From positions 3,287,501 to 3,351,500 of the forward strand of contig NC_064036.1 in the NCBI RefSeq assembly GCF_932526225.1: a DNA stretch of 64,000 bases, written 5' to 3'. A program made the position numbers and the translations under genes. Positions 47,201-59,200 of the stretch are shown here, piece by piece. Within the stretch, counting starts at the first letter, position 1, and each line of letters opens with the position of its first letter. The notes beneath the pieces were generated by a model. The model worked only from the letters and a program-made list of their open reading frames with translations. It searched no databases and was not told the DNA's origin. This DNA is from Nematostella vectensis (Eukaryota; Cnidaria; Anthozoa; Actiniaria; Edwardsiidae).

Positions 47201-50200
47201 ACAAGGAATCTTGTCCCATCGCTTGCTTAACAAGGGGTCTTATCCCATCGCTTGCTTGACAAGGAATCTTATCCCATCGCTTGCTTGACAAGTGGTCTTA
47301 TCCCATCGCTTGCTTGACAAGGGGTCTTATCCCATCGCTTGCTTAACAAGGGGTCTTATCCCATCGCTTGCTTAACAAGCGATGTAGTTAGTACTTCATG
47401 TAGCCAGTTAGAACTTCATGTAGCCAGCAATATGGTTAGGGGTAGGGTCAGGTTTGGGCTGACACACTATATTGCTGGCTACTTGAAGTACAAACCGATA
47501 TCGTGAAACTGTTACGTTAACAGCGATTCCCTAATTACTTATTTTCTACTAAGCATTAATGGCTCTTAGAAAGGCCTTATCTGGATATACTTGTTCTGGG
47601 GAGGGGAGGGTATTTGATGGGGGGAGGGGGGGAAAGGGGCAGACACCATTTTCTATCATATGTACAATATCCCGCCCCACACGAGGCTGCCATTCCCTGC
47701 CCCGTGCTTGTAGTGGCCCTGTTCAGAACGTTAAAAAGTTTGTATTGAAAGTGAGAGTGCTCATTCAGCTCATGTTTGTTCTTCGAGAAGACTTTGTACT
47801 AATCCTATCTTTTCTGTACTGTATAAAAAGTGTTTGGGCCCGGTGAGCTGTCCTACACGTTTGCAATAGAGACTGATACAGGCCGAGTACTGGTTCACCC
47901 TCAACTTCCTCTACCTGAATCAGTACTCGAGGAGCCCGTCGTCATCAATATCAGCGACTTAGAGCTATCCCCGGGTAAATTAACGCTTAGCATCGATTTG
48001 CTAAAGTAGAGTTAAGCTCTGGACAAACAAACGCAAGTTTTCGCAAGTTTTGCTTGCTGTTGCAAGCTTTGCTTGACAACATGCGTTTCGTTTGGCCAAC
48101 AACTTACAATGTCTTGCATTTCATTTTGTGGGTCATTTAACTTTGATAAAGGTGACAAATCTACCCTCTCCTACGAGGCTACAGTTTTCTCAGTCTCGTT
48201 CGGCCTACACAATAGACAATAGTCTTTGCGTTTCTGATTGACCCAACAAATTAATTGCTTTGTCAAAGTTGTTCAGTAGGCCAGCCTTTAAGCCCTGGCC
48301 AAACGAAATAAAAGTCGGCGCAAGCCGTCTTAAGTTTTTTGCTACTTGTAACTAACGCTTCTTGTGACAACTTGCGTTTCGTTTAGCCTCCAACCTGCGA
48401 TGACTTGTGTCCACTTGCGTTGACTTGCGTCGAACTTGAACAGGTTCAAATTTTAAAAAGCGAGTTCGCCAACATGCTTTCACTTGCGTTTTGTATGACG
48501 ACCCAACGCAAGCGGGCTTGAGGCATTGTAGGATTTTGCATGTAGAAATATTTCAGCGCAGCTTTTTACCATGGGACTCGTGTCTTAGTTGTTTTTGTTA
48601 CCTTTGCAGGTTTTTCTACTATACTCGCCTCTATGAAAAGGAGAGAGACTGGAACCAGTCGAGTGTTGTCGCGAGGCAATCCTAACTTCAACGGTAAGGT
48701 GATTGACACATGGCCCTTAGGTGATAAATGAAAGGTGTCCCATAATATTACGATGTTACGGATGGTGATTCAATACCGTTCATGATGTCGCACATTTGAT
48801 GTAGTGCAGTAGTTATTGATTGGTTGGTCGGTCGGTCGGTCGGTTGGTTGGTTGGTTGGCTGGTTGGTTGATACCTGTCATATTTACAGGGTACCGTCGT
48901 GTGACCACTGATTTCACTTATTCCTGGCGCCCTGTCAACAACACGAATTTCGCCGTCTGTGCTGTCATCGCCAACGACGAGATGGACACCCAGGTTTGTG
49001 CGTGACCACTAGCGTGACATAGTCCTGCAAAAGGGGGCCTTGCGTTACAAGACCAGGCCTTGTTGTCGGCAACATCTTGAGAAATGATTTCAGCATATGT
49101 AAAGCGATAAAGGTGATGGGCACCCAATTTGCCGAACGAAATGTCCTCTTTAATCAGAAAAAGCAGCTCTTTTATAAGGTAGCACTTTGCTGTAAATCTG
49201 CATTAGTTATGTAGAAAGCTGTCGTGACCCTTTGAAGGCCATATCAGTGTTCATTTCTTATTATTTCTCTTTTTTCTTGTATTCCACTTATCCTTATTTG
49301 ATTTGTTCTTTATTTGTTTACTTTGCTTTTATGTGCTTTTCTCTCTAGGCTATAGTAAAACCAAAGGCGGACCCTGAACCAAACTTGTACCATCGCTACG
49401 ACATCGTGCGGTACTTGATCATTGAGGACAAACCAATCGCTTTCTTGAGCAACACGACATTTCCCGCCACGCTCTCTAGGTCCAAGTAAGTGCATACTAA
49501 CAGAGAGACGCAAAGGAAGGGAGTCGCCTCCCTCAACAACACAGCAACACTCCGCAAGTAGACACATTCTAAGGGGCTGAAATGTTAGCGAATGGGCTAC
49601 ATGCAAACAAACTGGAATTCTCTTCCTAAGGTGATAGCGCAATATTCCCTGCCTCGCTACCATCACTGTCAAACGTGCACTAAAGATTTTCATGGTCCGA
49701 TCACATAAGATGTAGATACAAATATAAACTATAGGCGGAATTGAGCTAAGGCGACTAACATTCTACCTGCGCCTGCCTATAGATAGTCGCGCATTAAGCC
49801 AAAAAGAAAGACTATTTGGCAAGGTCATCTACACTGATGAATCAGTCATATGATAGGCTTAAATTAGGCAAGCTTAAAAAAAACCGGGTTTTGGGGCGGT
49901 GTTAAACAATGTTCGTGAGTCTCTTCTTAATGGGTGACCTTATTATTTAAGAAATCCTTCCTATTCTTTATTTACCATAGCTATTTTTTGAGTTCTGTAT
50001 GTTTCGAAGACCAGTATAGATTCGAAAACACGCCGGTAAGCCGTGAAGTAATTGTAAAGTGTGCTCTTCAAGGTTTGAAGAGTTGAATCGTGGCTTTAGT
50101 AAGTGATTGTCCAGTGTGTTAGGCAAGGTTTGACCACTTGGAACGTTTCTTTAGAAAGTGATTATTGAGTGTGCTTTTCAAGGTTTGACGAGGTGAATCG

Positions 50201-53200
50201 TGCTTTTAGGAGATGCTAGAGTTTGTGAAAGAACTCTCGGACTATGTCGATGGCAAGCGCAGCGTTCAGCCCTTGCAAGCCCTGAGAGGTGAAGTCCTTG
50301 CAGACATCCGACTCACCAGGGAGATCGAGAAATGGTATACATGCCTAACAAATAAAAATCTTCTGTTAAGGAGGTGGGCTCCCCAGAAAGAATATTTGCT
50401 ATAAGGAGCCACTTTACCATAATCATAATCAGACCACGTTCTCAGATTGCATAGAACGCATTTACTGAGAACACGTGAACTAATACCATGGATGTTTCGA
50501 ATTGTTTCCCTTGTTTCGAATAAGCCTGAAGGCCTAAAGTATTGAATATGCGCCTTCTTCTCCCAAAACGTAAGAATGAAGACAAGACTTTTAGCACCCA
50601 CAAGTTACTCTTCATTATTTGTAAACAAATTCTAAATATAGTGGTTAGTTTCTTACTGTTCGATGATAAAGTTCGAATTTAATGTTTTACATGAAATAAA
50701 GACATGGCAGTAATGCATATTGAACTGAAGTTTGAAAAAAGCGTCCCGCCTTTGAAAGCGCCTCGCCTCGTAGACTAAAAAATAGCATTAACGCCCAGGG
50801 TGCTTAAAAGAGCATACGGTAATTCAATTATCAAACAATTTGGTCCCGCCTGAATTTTTATCGTGTCTTTGTCAGCTTTGCTGGCAGGGTAGCTTCCAAT
50901 TTGTCATCCTTACAAAATGTCGAGCTGAAGAAAGCATCTATTCTAATTGGCTGACTTTGGGAAGCTTATCTGATCTTTTCTATCAAATGTGGTAGATGAA
51001 GTATCAAACTTTGTTTTCAGCTGGCCATTTCAAACTTTCATCACATAATGTGTAATTCAATATTTTGATTGAAATCAATCAAATGTATAGCTGCATAGGA
51101 GAGCATCGTGATCACTACCATGTATAACATGTTGTTGTTTATATCAGTTGGAATCTGAGTCCTATGCGTGTGCTGGGTGGTGACGCCGCTTGGAGGTACA
51201 TCGCGACTAACTCTGGAGCCATGCGACAATATCCTGGTCGACAGACCTATAACAACAGGTACCAAAAGGCCACAGGCCTACACCTGTACACCAACTAGTA
51301 ATAAAAAAAGGGAATCCAGGTGAGACGCGACAGCTCGTTGGTATAGGCTTCATTTCTCAAGCCATTGGACCAGGTCTGGCAACCTTGGGATTTTTTCAAA
51401 GGTTTAAAACCTGTCTCTCTACATTGGGGAGGGACGTCGCAGGGCAATTAAGCCTACATAGACATAAAAGTACCTAATATCGCAATACCACCTATTCTCG
51501 CAATACACCTATTTTTTCAGCGCAAACAGCAAATAGCGATTGGCGAATAGTTAGTTAGCTAAACCGAAAGCAATCAAGAAAGAATCTCATAATATTTCTA
51601 CGAATCGCAGGAAAAAAAAAAACTTTGCGATTATGAAAGATTATTGATGTAAGGTACTGACATCGTTGAGTTTATTTATCAACGTTATTCTTTCTTAGAA
51701 CCCATAATCCCCTTTTGGTCGTAGAACTGCTATTTAACATTCGACGTTTGCATTCTTTGTATGACTGTTTTAATGTGTTCAACCTTTTAGGTATGATCCA
51801 AAGAACCGGTCCTGGTATCATGCGGCCAAGTCTTTTCCAGGAAAAGTCACGTTTTCCATACCGTACTTAGACAATGGTGGAGCTGGTGTAGTTGTGAGCA
51901 CGAGCCAGACGATAAGCAGCGGATCTATGGTAAGAACCTACTGAGGGGTCATTCGACTACCGACAGTAATCAACTTCTCTCGACACAGGCACTGATCATC
52001 CGATACTCTACACTAATACCCATCCCAATGTGCTCTAGAAGGGAACCTATGGCGCCCTTTTTAGGAGGGAACCCAAAGCGCCCTTTTTAGGAGGGAACCC
52101 AAAGCGCCCTTTTTAGGAGGGAACCCAAAGCACCCTTATTAGGAGGGAACCCAAAGCACCCTTTTTAGAAGGGAACCCAAAGCGCCCTTTTTAGGAGGGA
52201 ACCCAAAGCGCCCTTTTTAGGAGGGAACCCAAAGCGCCCTTTTTAGGAGGGAACCCAAAGCGCCCTTTTTAGGAGGGAACCAAAAGCGGAGGAAATATGC
52301 AATTTTACAACATCCAAAATATGTCATTGTTATCCATTAATCCACATTAACAACGGACAACCACAATGTTACTTGCGACCTGCTATCGTGTTTTAGGTGC
52401 GAGCTATCATGGGCATTGATTGGAAGATGAAGATAATTGATGAGATTGTAACAGGAAGTGGTGCCATTTGTCAAAAAAGTTCAGGTAAGCATTATTGATA
52501 CACTGATTAGTATCGTGCTTGTTAATTGGTTATATTATGTCTTCAGTATCAAGCATTGTTATTGGTTATATTTTGTATCCTGCTTGCTGATCGGTCGATC
52601 TTTGTGTTTAGTATTGTGCATGCAGATTAATTTATATCTTATCTTCAGTATCGTGTATGCTAATAGGTTATATTTTGTCTTTAGTATCGTGTATGCTAAT
52701 AGGTTATATTTTGTTTTTAGTATCGTGTATGCTAATAGGTTATATTTTGTCTTTAGTATCGTGTATGCTAATAGGTTATATTTTGTCTTTAGTATCGTGT
52801 ATGCTAATAGGTTATATTTTTTCTTTAGTATCGTGTATGCTAATAGGTTATATTTTTTCTTTAGTATCGTGTATGCTAATAGGTTATATTTTGTCTTAAG
52901 TATCGTGTATGCTTATAGGTTATATTTTTTCTTTAGTATCGTGTATGCTAATAGGTTATATTTTTTCTTTAGTATCGTGTATGCTAATAGGTTATATTTT
53001 GTCTTTAGTATCGTGTATGCTAATAGGTTATATTTTTTCTTTAGTATCGTGTATGCTAATAGGTTATATTTTTTCTTTAGTATCGTGTATGCTAATAGGT
53101 TATATTTTGTCTTTAGTATCGTGTATGCTAATAGGTTATATTTTGTCTTTAGTATCGTGTATGCTAATAGGTTATATTTTGTCTTTAGTATCGTGCATGC

Positions 53201-56200
53201 TGATTTTCTTTGATTAAGTATCGTGCATGCTGATTGGTTATCTTTTATTTCGTCTTTAGTATCATGCATGTGATTGGTTATATTTCATTTCGTCTTTAGT
53301 ATCATGCATGCTGATTGCATATTCTTTGATTGAGTGTCATGCATGCTGATTGGTTATATTCTATTTTGTCTTTAAGTATTATGCATGCTGATTGAATATT
53401 CTTTGATTAAGTATCGTGCATGCTGATTGGTTATATTTTGTTTCGTCTTTAGTATCATGCATGCTGATTGATCCAAATGGATACGTCGTCTACTCCAAGC
53501 TGTTTGCAAGGAAAACGAGGTAGGCCGCGCCGAGCACAAATTAAAGCCTTTTAATCCGTTAATCAATGAGTGCTGTCTTCACCTCTTTCGTTCTAAGATT
53601 CCACCTGTAAGCTGTAAATAACCGTCCGCGCGTATGATAACCTTATATGATGTCTATGCTTAAGTTTGCAAGTTTCTTATGATCTCTCTGGTATCATTGT
53701 CTCAGCATCACAAAGGAGAGGATTCATCTAGCGTTCATGCACTCGGAACTTCTCCAGAATCTTATGAAAGAAGGCGTCATATCCACAAGTCTCATGTGCA
53801 ACGACTTACAGTTGAGCCCTTAACTTGCCTTTCTCCTAACAGAAAGGCAAGTTCAAACCCTCGCCCTTGTAGGAGATAGACAATTCGAAACCCTCGCCTC
53901 TGTAAAAGAGAGACAATGCAAGCGTATGAGCAGCCCACCCTGGTCGAAGTCCATAGTGAAGACCACGCCCCGGTTATCTCAGAAAGATACGTATGGCAAT
54001 GTCTGCAGCATTTGAAGAACACTGCAACCGGACCAGATCTCATCCCATCTTGGATATGGAAAGAACACGCAGAAATATTTACATCAATCATCTGCAAGAT
54101 TTGGAACTGGTCTCTTGAATCAAGTGTTTGGCCGTCGTCATGGAAACGTGCCCATGTAACCCCCCTACCTAAAGTGGATGTACCAAAGGGCAAGACCGAG
54201 TACAGAGGAATCAACATTACGCCTGTTATCGCCCGAGCTTTCGAAAAAGCTGTTTATAACATTCACGTGCGAGAAACCGTAGAAGAACTTCTGAGTTCCA
54301 CTCAGTTTGCATATAGAACTGGCGGGAGTTGCACAGACGCGCTACTATGCATGCAGCACTCGGTCTACGGCTATCTAGATAGTCCGGAATGCAAAGCCGT
54401 CAGAATGTTTGCGATGGACTTTTCCAAAGCGTTCGATAGCGTAAAACACGTAAATTTGTCATGTAAGCTTAAACAATTACCATTAAGTCCCTTTATTGTT
54501 AATTGGTATCTGAGTTTTTTGGCTAGCCGCCAACAGCGCGTGGTATACAATGGGTTTGAGTGTCATTGCAAAAGTGTAAATCGAGGTACAACGCAGGGCA
54601 GCGTTAGTGGCCCGTATCTTTTTAACATATTTATCAATGATTTAGAAATCAATTTATGTAATCAGCCCGCTCTGTTTAAATATGCTGACGACTCAAATAT
54701 TGTTATTCCTGTCTGGGCCAATGGCGAATGTCGCACGGACTTAGTAGATTTGTTTTTAACTTGGACAAAGGACAATGGCATGGTATGTAATTCATCTAAA
54801 TGCAAAGAGCTAGTTTTCCGCAAGAAAGGGTGTAATCAGAATATCGAGTTAGTGAACAACATTCCGCAATGTACGGTATTACCGATTCTAGGGATTACCT
54901 TTCAGTCTAACGGCAAATACAGTGAACATGTGCGTTCCAAGTTAACAAAGGCAAATAAGTGTCTTTACATTTTAAGATCTTTAAGAAAGGAAGGAATTTG
55001 TCAAGAAGAACTCGATCACCTCTTTAAGTCTATTGTCCTTCCTAATTTCACTTATGGCTTGTCCGTTTTTGGTGCCTCAGACTCGGATCTCACAAACATA
55101 CAGAACTTCCTAGAGAGATGCTTTAAAAGGAAATACATTTCAAACATTGTAAACATCCGGAAACTTCTAGAGGAGGCAGATAAGAAGATTTATCGTACTC
55201 GCTTAGATCAACCTGAATATCCTCTGAGCAAAATCCTGCCTAAGAAGAAAGACCAAAAATACAACCTCAGAAAAAGAAATGTGATTTATCCTAGGGTTCA
55301 CTCAGAGCGATTCAAAAATACTTTTGTCAATAGGCTTGTCTTTAAATATAGTGACATATAATTGATGTAGCGCATTTACTTATAATCGGTTTCTCCTACA
55401 TTTTGTAAACTTAGACATGTTGATTTATCTAAGGCAATAAAGATTATTATTATTATTATTATTACAATTCAAAATCCTCGCCTCTGTAGAAGAGAGCAGA
55501 CGAATCCAAACCCTCGCCTTTGTGGAAGAGAGCAGACAAGTCCAGCCCCTCCCCCCCCCCCCCCCCCCCCCCTCAATCCTTGGTACACGCCTGTCCAAAC
55601 ACTCGCCTGTGTAGGAGACAATTCAAAACTCTCGCTCTGTATAAGAGAGAGAATTAAAAACTCTCGCCTATGTGGAAGACGAATCCAAAATCTTTGGTGG
55701 TCATGGTGTCATTTATGATCGGGAATATGCTGTATTTATTATATATAGAATTTACATTTCCTTCAAACTCAACTTCTAATCCCATCCTGTTTGCTACACA
55801 GCTTGGCCAGACTTACATAAACTACAAAATAGCTGAAGTCATACCAGGGTGAGAGTTGTCTTGTTTGTGAGTCTTGTCCTGCACTTGTGAAAGTCTTAGC
55901 AATCTACACTATTCTACTTTTTATCGGACATGAAAATTAACTCTGAATGATCAGCAGAAACCCATGAGTTACGTGCTTATATGTATCTTTTCGTTTAATG
56001 ATTATTGTAAGGCTTTCCACTTTGGATCTAAATGCAACATAAGGGTGTGCTCCATATCATCCAAACAGTCCGTATCCACAATCCTTGCACACTGCGTACC
56101 CCAGCCTCCCATGTATGTGCACATAGCATTTTTAACATTGTATCACTAGCGCCTCTCATACACGTGTACGTACTGAATTAACTGTTTACCCTCTCAGTGG

Positions 56201-59200
56201 TAAAGTGGAACGGAGACTTCACTGTAGAAGCTACATCATGGTAACTGTGGCGGATACCAATGTCTACCTGGTCGTGCTGGACGGCGGGTATTGTCCAGAT
56301 TCTACTGTCAAGTGTAAATCGGTAAGTGCTGATGAATGACTGCTAGCCATATCAGCGTAAATACAGCGTAGGTAGGCAGCAGCCCTACAGGCTGGTTTTT
56401 ACGCGACATATATAAACAGAATGATTAGCTAATAAATACAAAAAGCCCAAATAGTCGTGTTCGTGAACCAGAAGAATGAATACAATACACCTAAAACTGG
56501 AATTCGACTCTGCCAAAGACTTCTCCAGGGTAGTGTTTATACTAAAGCTCTAACATTTTTTATTGTAATTGTTCGTATCGCTATGTTGATGCTTTGCCGA
56601 GATAATAACTTTCCCTCCCATTACCTCGTGATCTACCTACAAATTCTTTGAAACCCCGCCGGATCTGTTAAAGACGCGCCAACCCCACTGCTGGTCTTGT
56701 AAGGGACTCGGGAACCCCTTGCAGTATTGACAAACGCAATGGTCAGCTATTATTTGGGGAATATGTGATGCAAGACAGCTTGTCTCGGGCCTCAGGATGG
56801 CGACGCATCTACAATATTTTCCCGCATCGTTTCTCTATTATACAGCAAAGAGTTGGTTTTTGATTGTTTAGATCTCCGCTCCAAACCAGTAGTTTGTCGT
56901 TGCCTGACTGGTAGACGAGCAGCGAAAATTCGAGTTTGCGTACTCATACAAGCCAAAGTTGTCTTGACTGCTTACGCTTCCAGCAGTTGGAGGAAAAGTG
57001 CAGGAGAAACGTTTTGTGCTGTCATGATGAAATATCGCCGAACTCATCTGGACGAATAATGCTGTGCATTCAGTACAGTTATGACCCATTACGTTGATGT
57101 ACTCAACTTTACCACACTTTGGTGAACCGTAGAATGTAAGCAAATCCATCTCGCTCATTCTCGCTCTTAAATAATCCCGGTAATCGATGGTTATCACTTC
57201 AAAGTCACAAGTCACTCTCCAGTGGGTGGACACTTGTTGAAGCCATTCCATTCTGGGTTTGGAAAGTCTGTACGCCTCCCAGTTAGGGCTATCTTCTGAG
57301 AGAGAGCCATCATCTAAGAAGGGAATTGAGAAGAACTCGGGCATAGCGTGGTTTGCATAGCTGAAAGATAAAACCAGTGTCCAGGCCTTCCCGGCCTCTG
57401 ATGTGAAGTCGCAGTAGACTGGGTACCAGTTGTGATGAGTATCTTGTAGGTAGTAAAGGCCGTTTTGCGTCACGCCGTACTTGAAGTGGTCGCTACATTG
57501 CTTGAACAGCATCTGAAATGGTCAGGTGGACAATTTTTCTTTTTAAGATTTCCAAAACTTGCGTTCCTTATAGACTCATTAATTGAGGTGACGGTGGACA
57601 TTTTAAAAGTCTGTATCAGATTTTAAGTGTGTTTTAGGGATCTTATATTTCGAATATTGAGGTATCTTGCAATATAGGGATTATATTATTTTTTCTGGAT
57701 TGACATTTTATTTTATAATACGGAAGAAAATTTTTCTAGGCTATAATCGTTAATAAATTTAGTATTTGTTTGGAAGTATTTTGTTGAACCCTTTCCAAAT
57801 TTGGAAATCGAGAATGACGAAATGAAAAGTCATAAGTGAAAAGGCAAAACTAGGGGGATATCATGTATTTTAATCTCAATACATCACAATTTACATTGCA
57901 TCATGTTTCAAAAACGAATCTTAAATGCACATAATTAATCAAGAAGTCAGGTATATCACCAAGTAGTTGTACAATTTGGTGATCTCTCTCTAATGAGTCA
58001 CTTTTTCCTATAATTTCTGAAATATCTGTCCATAAAATTTTCAAGATCGCAAAATATTTTTTTCACGTTTCAAGAAAAGCGCGGTAAAAGAATGAAAAAC
58101 TGAGTTTTTAGTCTACAAAAAATGTTGATTTAATCATTGTAAGGTTTAAATAATGTCGGGGCCAGAAAAATGTGCGTATACATATACGTGCATAAAATAT
58201 TGTGTAATGCTTATTTATAATACTTGATAAAGAAATCATTTCTTTCGCTTGTTTATCTTATTTTGCATATTACTAATATCTACTTGAAGCTTACTTTGAC
58301 TTCTAAATTGTTTCAGAAAGATACTTTTGTGGTGAAATTCATCTCCGTCAACAGGGTGCATTTAACTTTCCACAGGAAATCTAAATTTCTCGCTTAAAGT
58401 TAAAAAGGCGTTAATTGTAAACTGAACATTTAGCAATTCCCTAACGAGGACTTTTAAATTCCATGTAAGTCATTCCATAAAGCTATAGCGTTACCAATGA
58501 CAGCTCATTTACGAGTTTCCCTTTTCAAAATTAGTAACCAAAATAATAAGTTTTACCCAATTTGTGTCCAACTGGCAAAGTTTAAACTAAATGTATACAT
58601 ATTTGCATGAAAATGGTATAAAAATAGCTGCCGATTTCGGGGGATAATTGCCATCGTTCATTTAACCTTTTCATTTATTCACCAAGCGTTATATGGTTAA
58701 TTTTCTCTTGATGTCACCAATGGTAAAAAAAATAAAGGCGAGGAAAGGTTTATTGAAATAATTGTAAGGGCAAACCTGGGTTTTAATAGAAAGTAGAATC
58801 CCATCCATTTTTGTTAATGCAAGTTTTGGCAATCAAACAGGAACAGTGTTTATTTAGATTGAACCCTTTCCAAAAACAGCAAACACGATCGTCAGCCTTC
58901 GTCGCGGCAAAATCCACGCAGAAAGCCCAGTTTGTGCCGACAGCTTTCCTGTAATCTTATCATATTAGATAGAGAGTATGAACTGATACTACGAAGGCTT
59001 CTGTTCTTTTTCAATTAAAATCTGCGTTTTAAGGAACGGTTACTTTGTGCTTACCGTTTGGTCCAGTACTTGAGTAAACACTGTCTTCGAGGCTGGCTCC
59101 ATTTGCTCGAGTTGTTCGATCAATGATCCCGACACTCCGATGCTATTCAACTCGCAAATCATAGAAGTGGTGATATAATTGTACGACTTGCAGCGCGGGA

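Noticed and set aside
46918-47395. CRISPR-like array
   Set aside because: Direct repeats are contiguous with no unique spacers, and the context is a eukaryotic intron.
52458-53213. 251-codon open frame with [12 protein letters not shown] repeats on the + strand
   Set aside because: It exists only because a 36-bp intronic repeat without stops is divisible by three; it is out of frame with exon 19 and lies inside intron 19.
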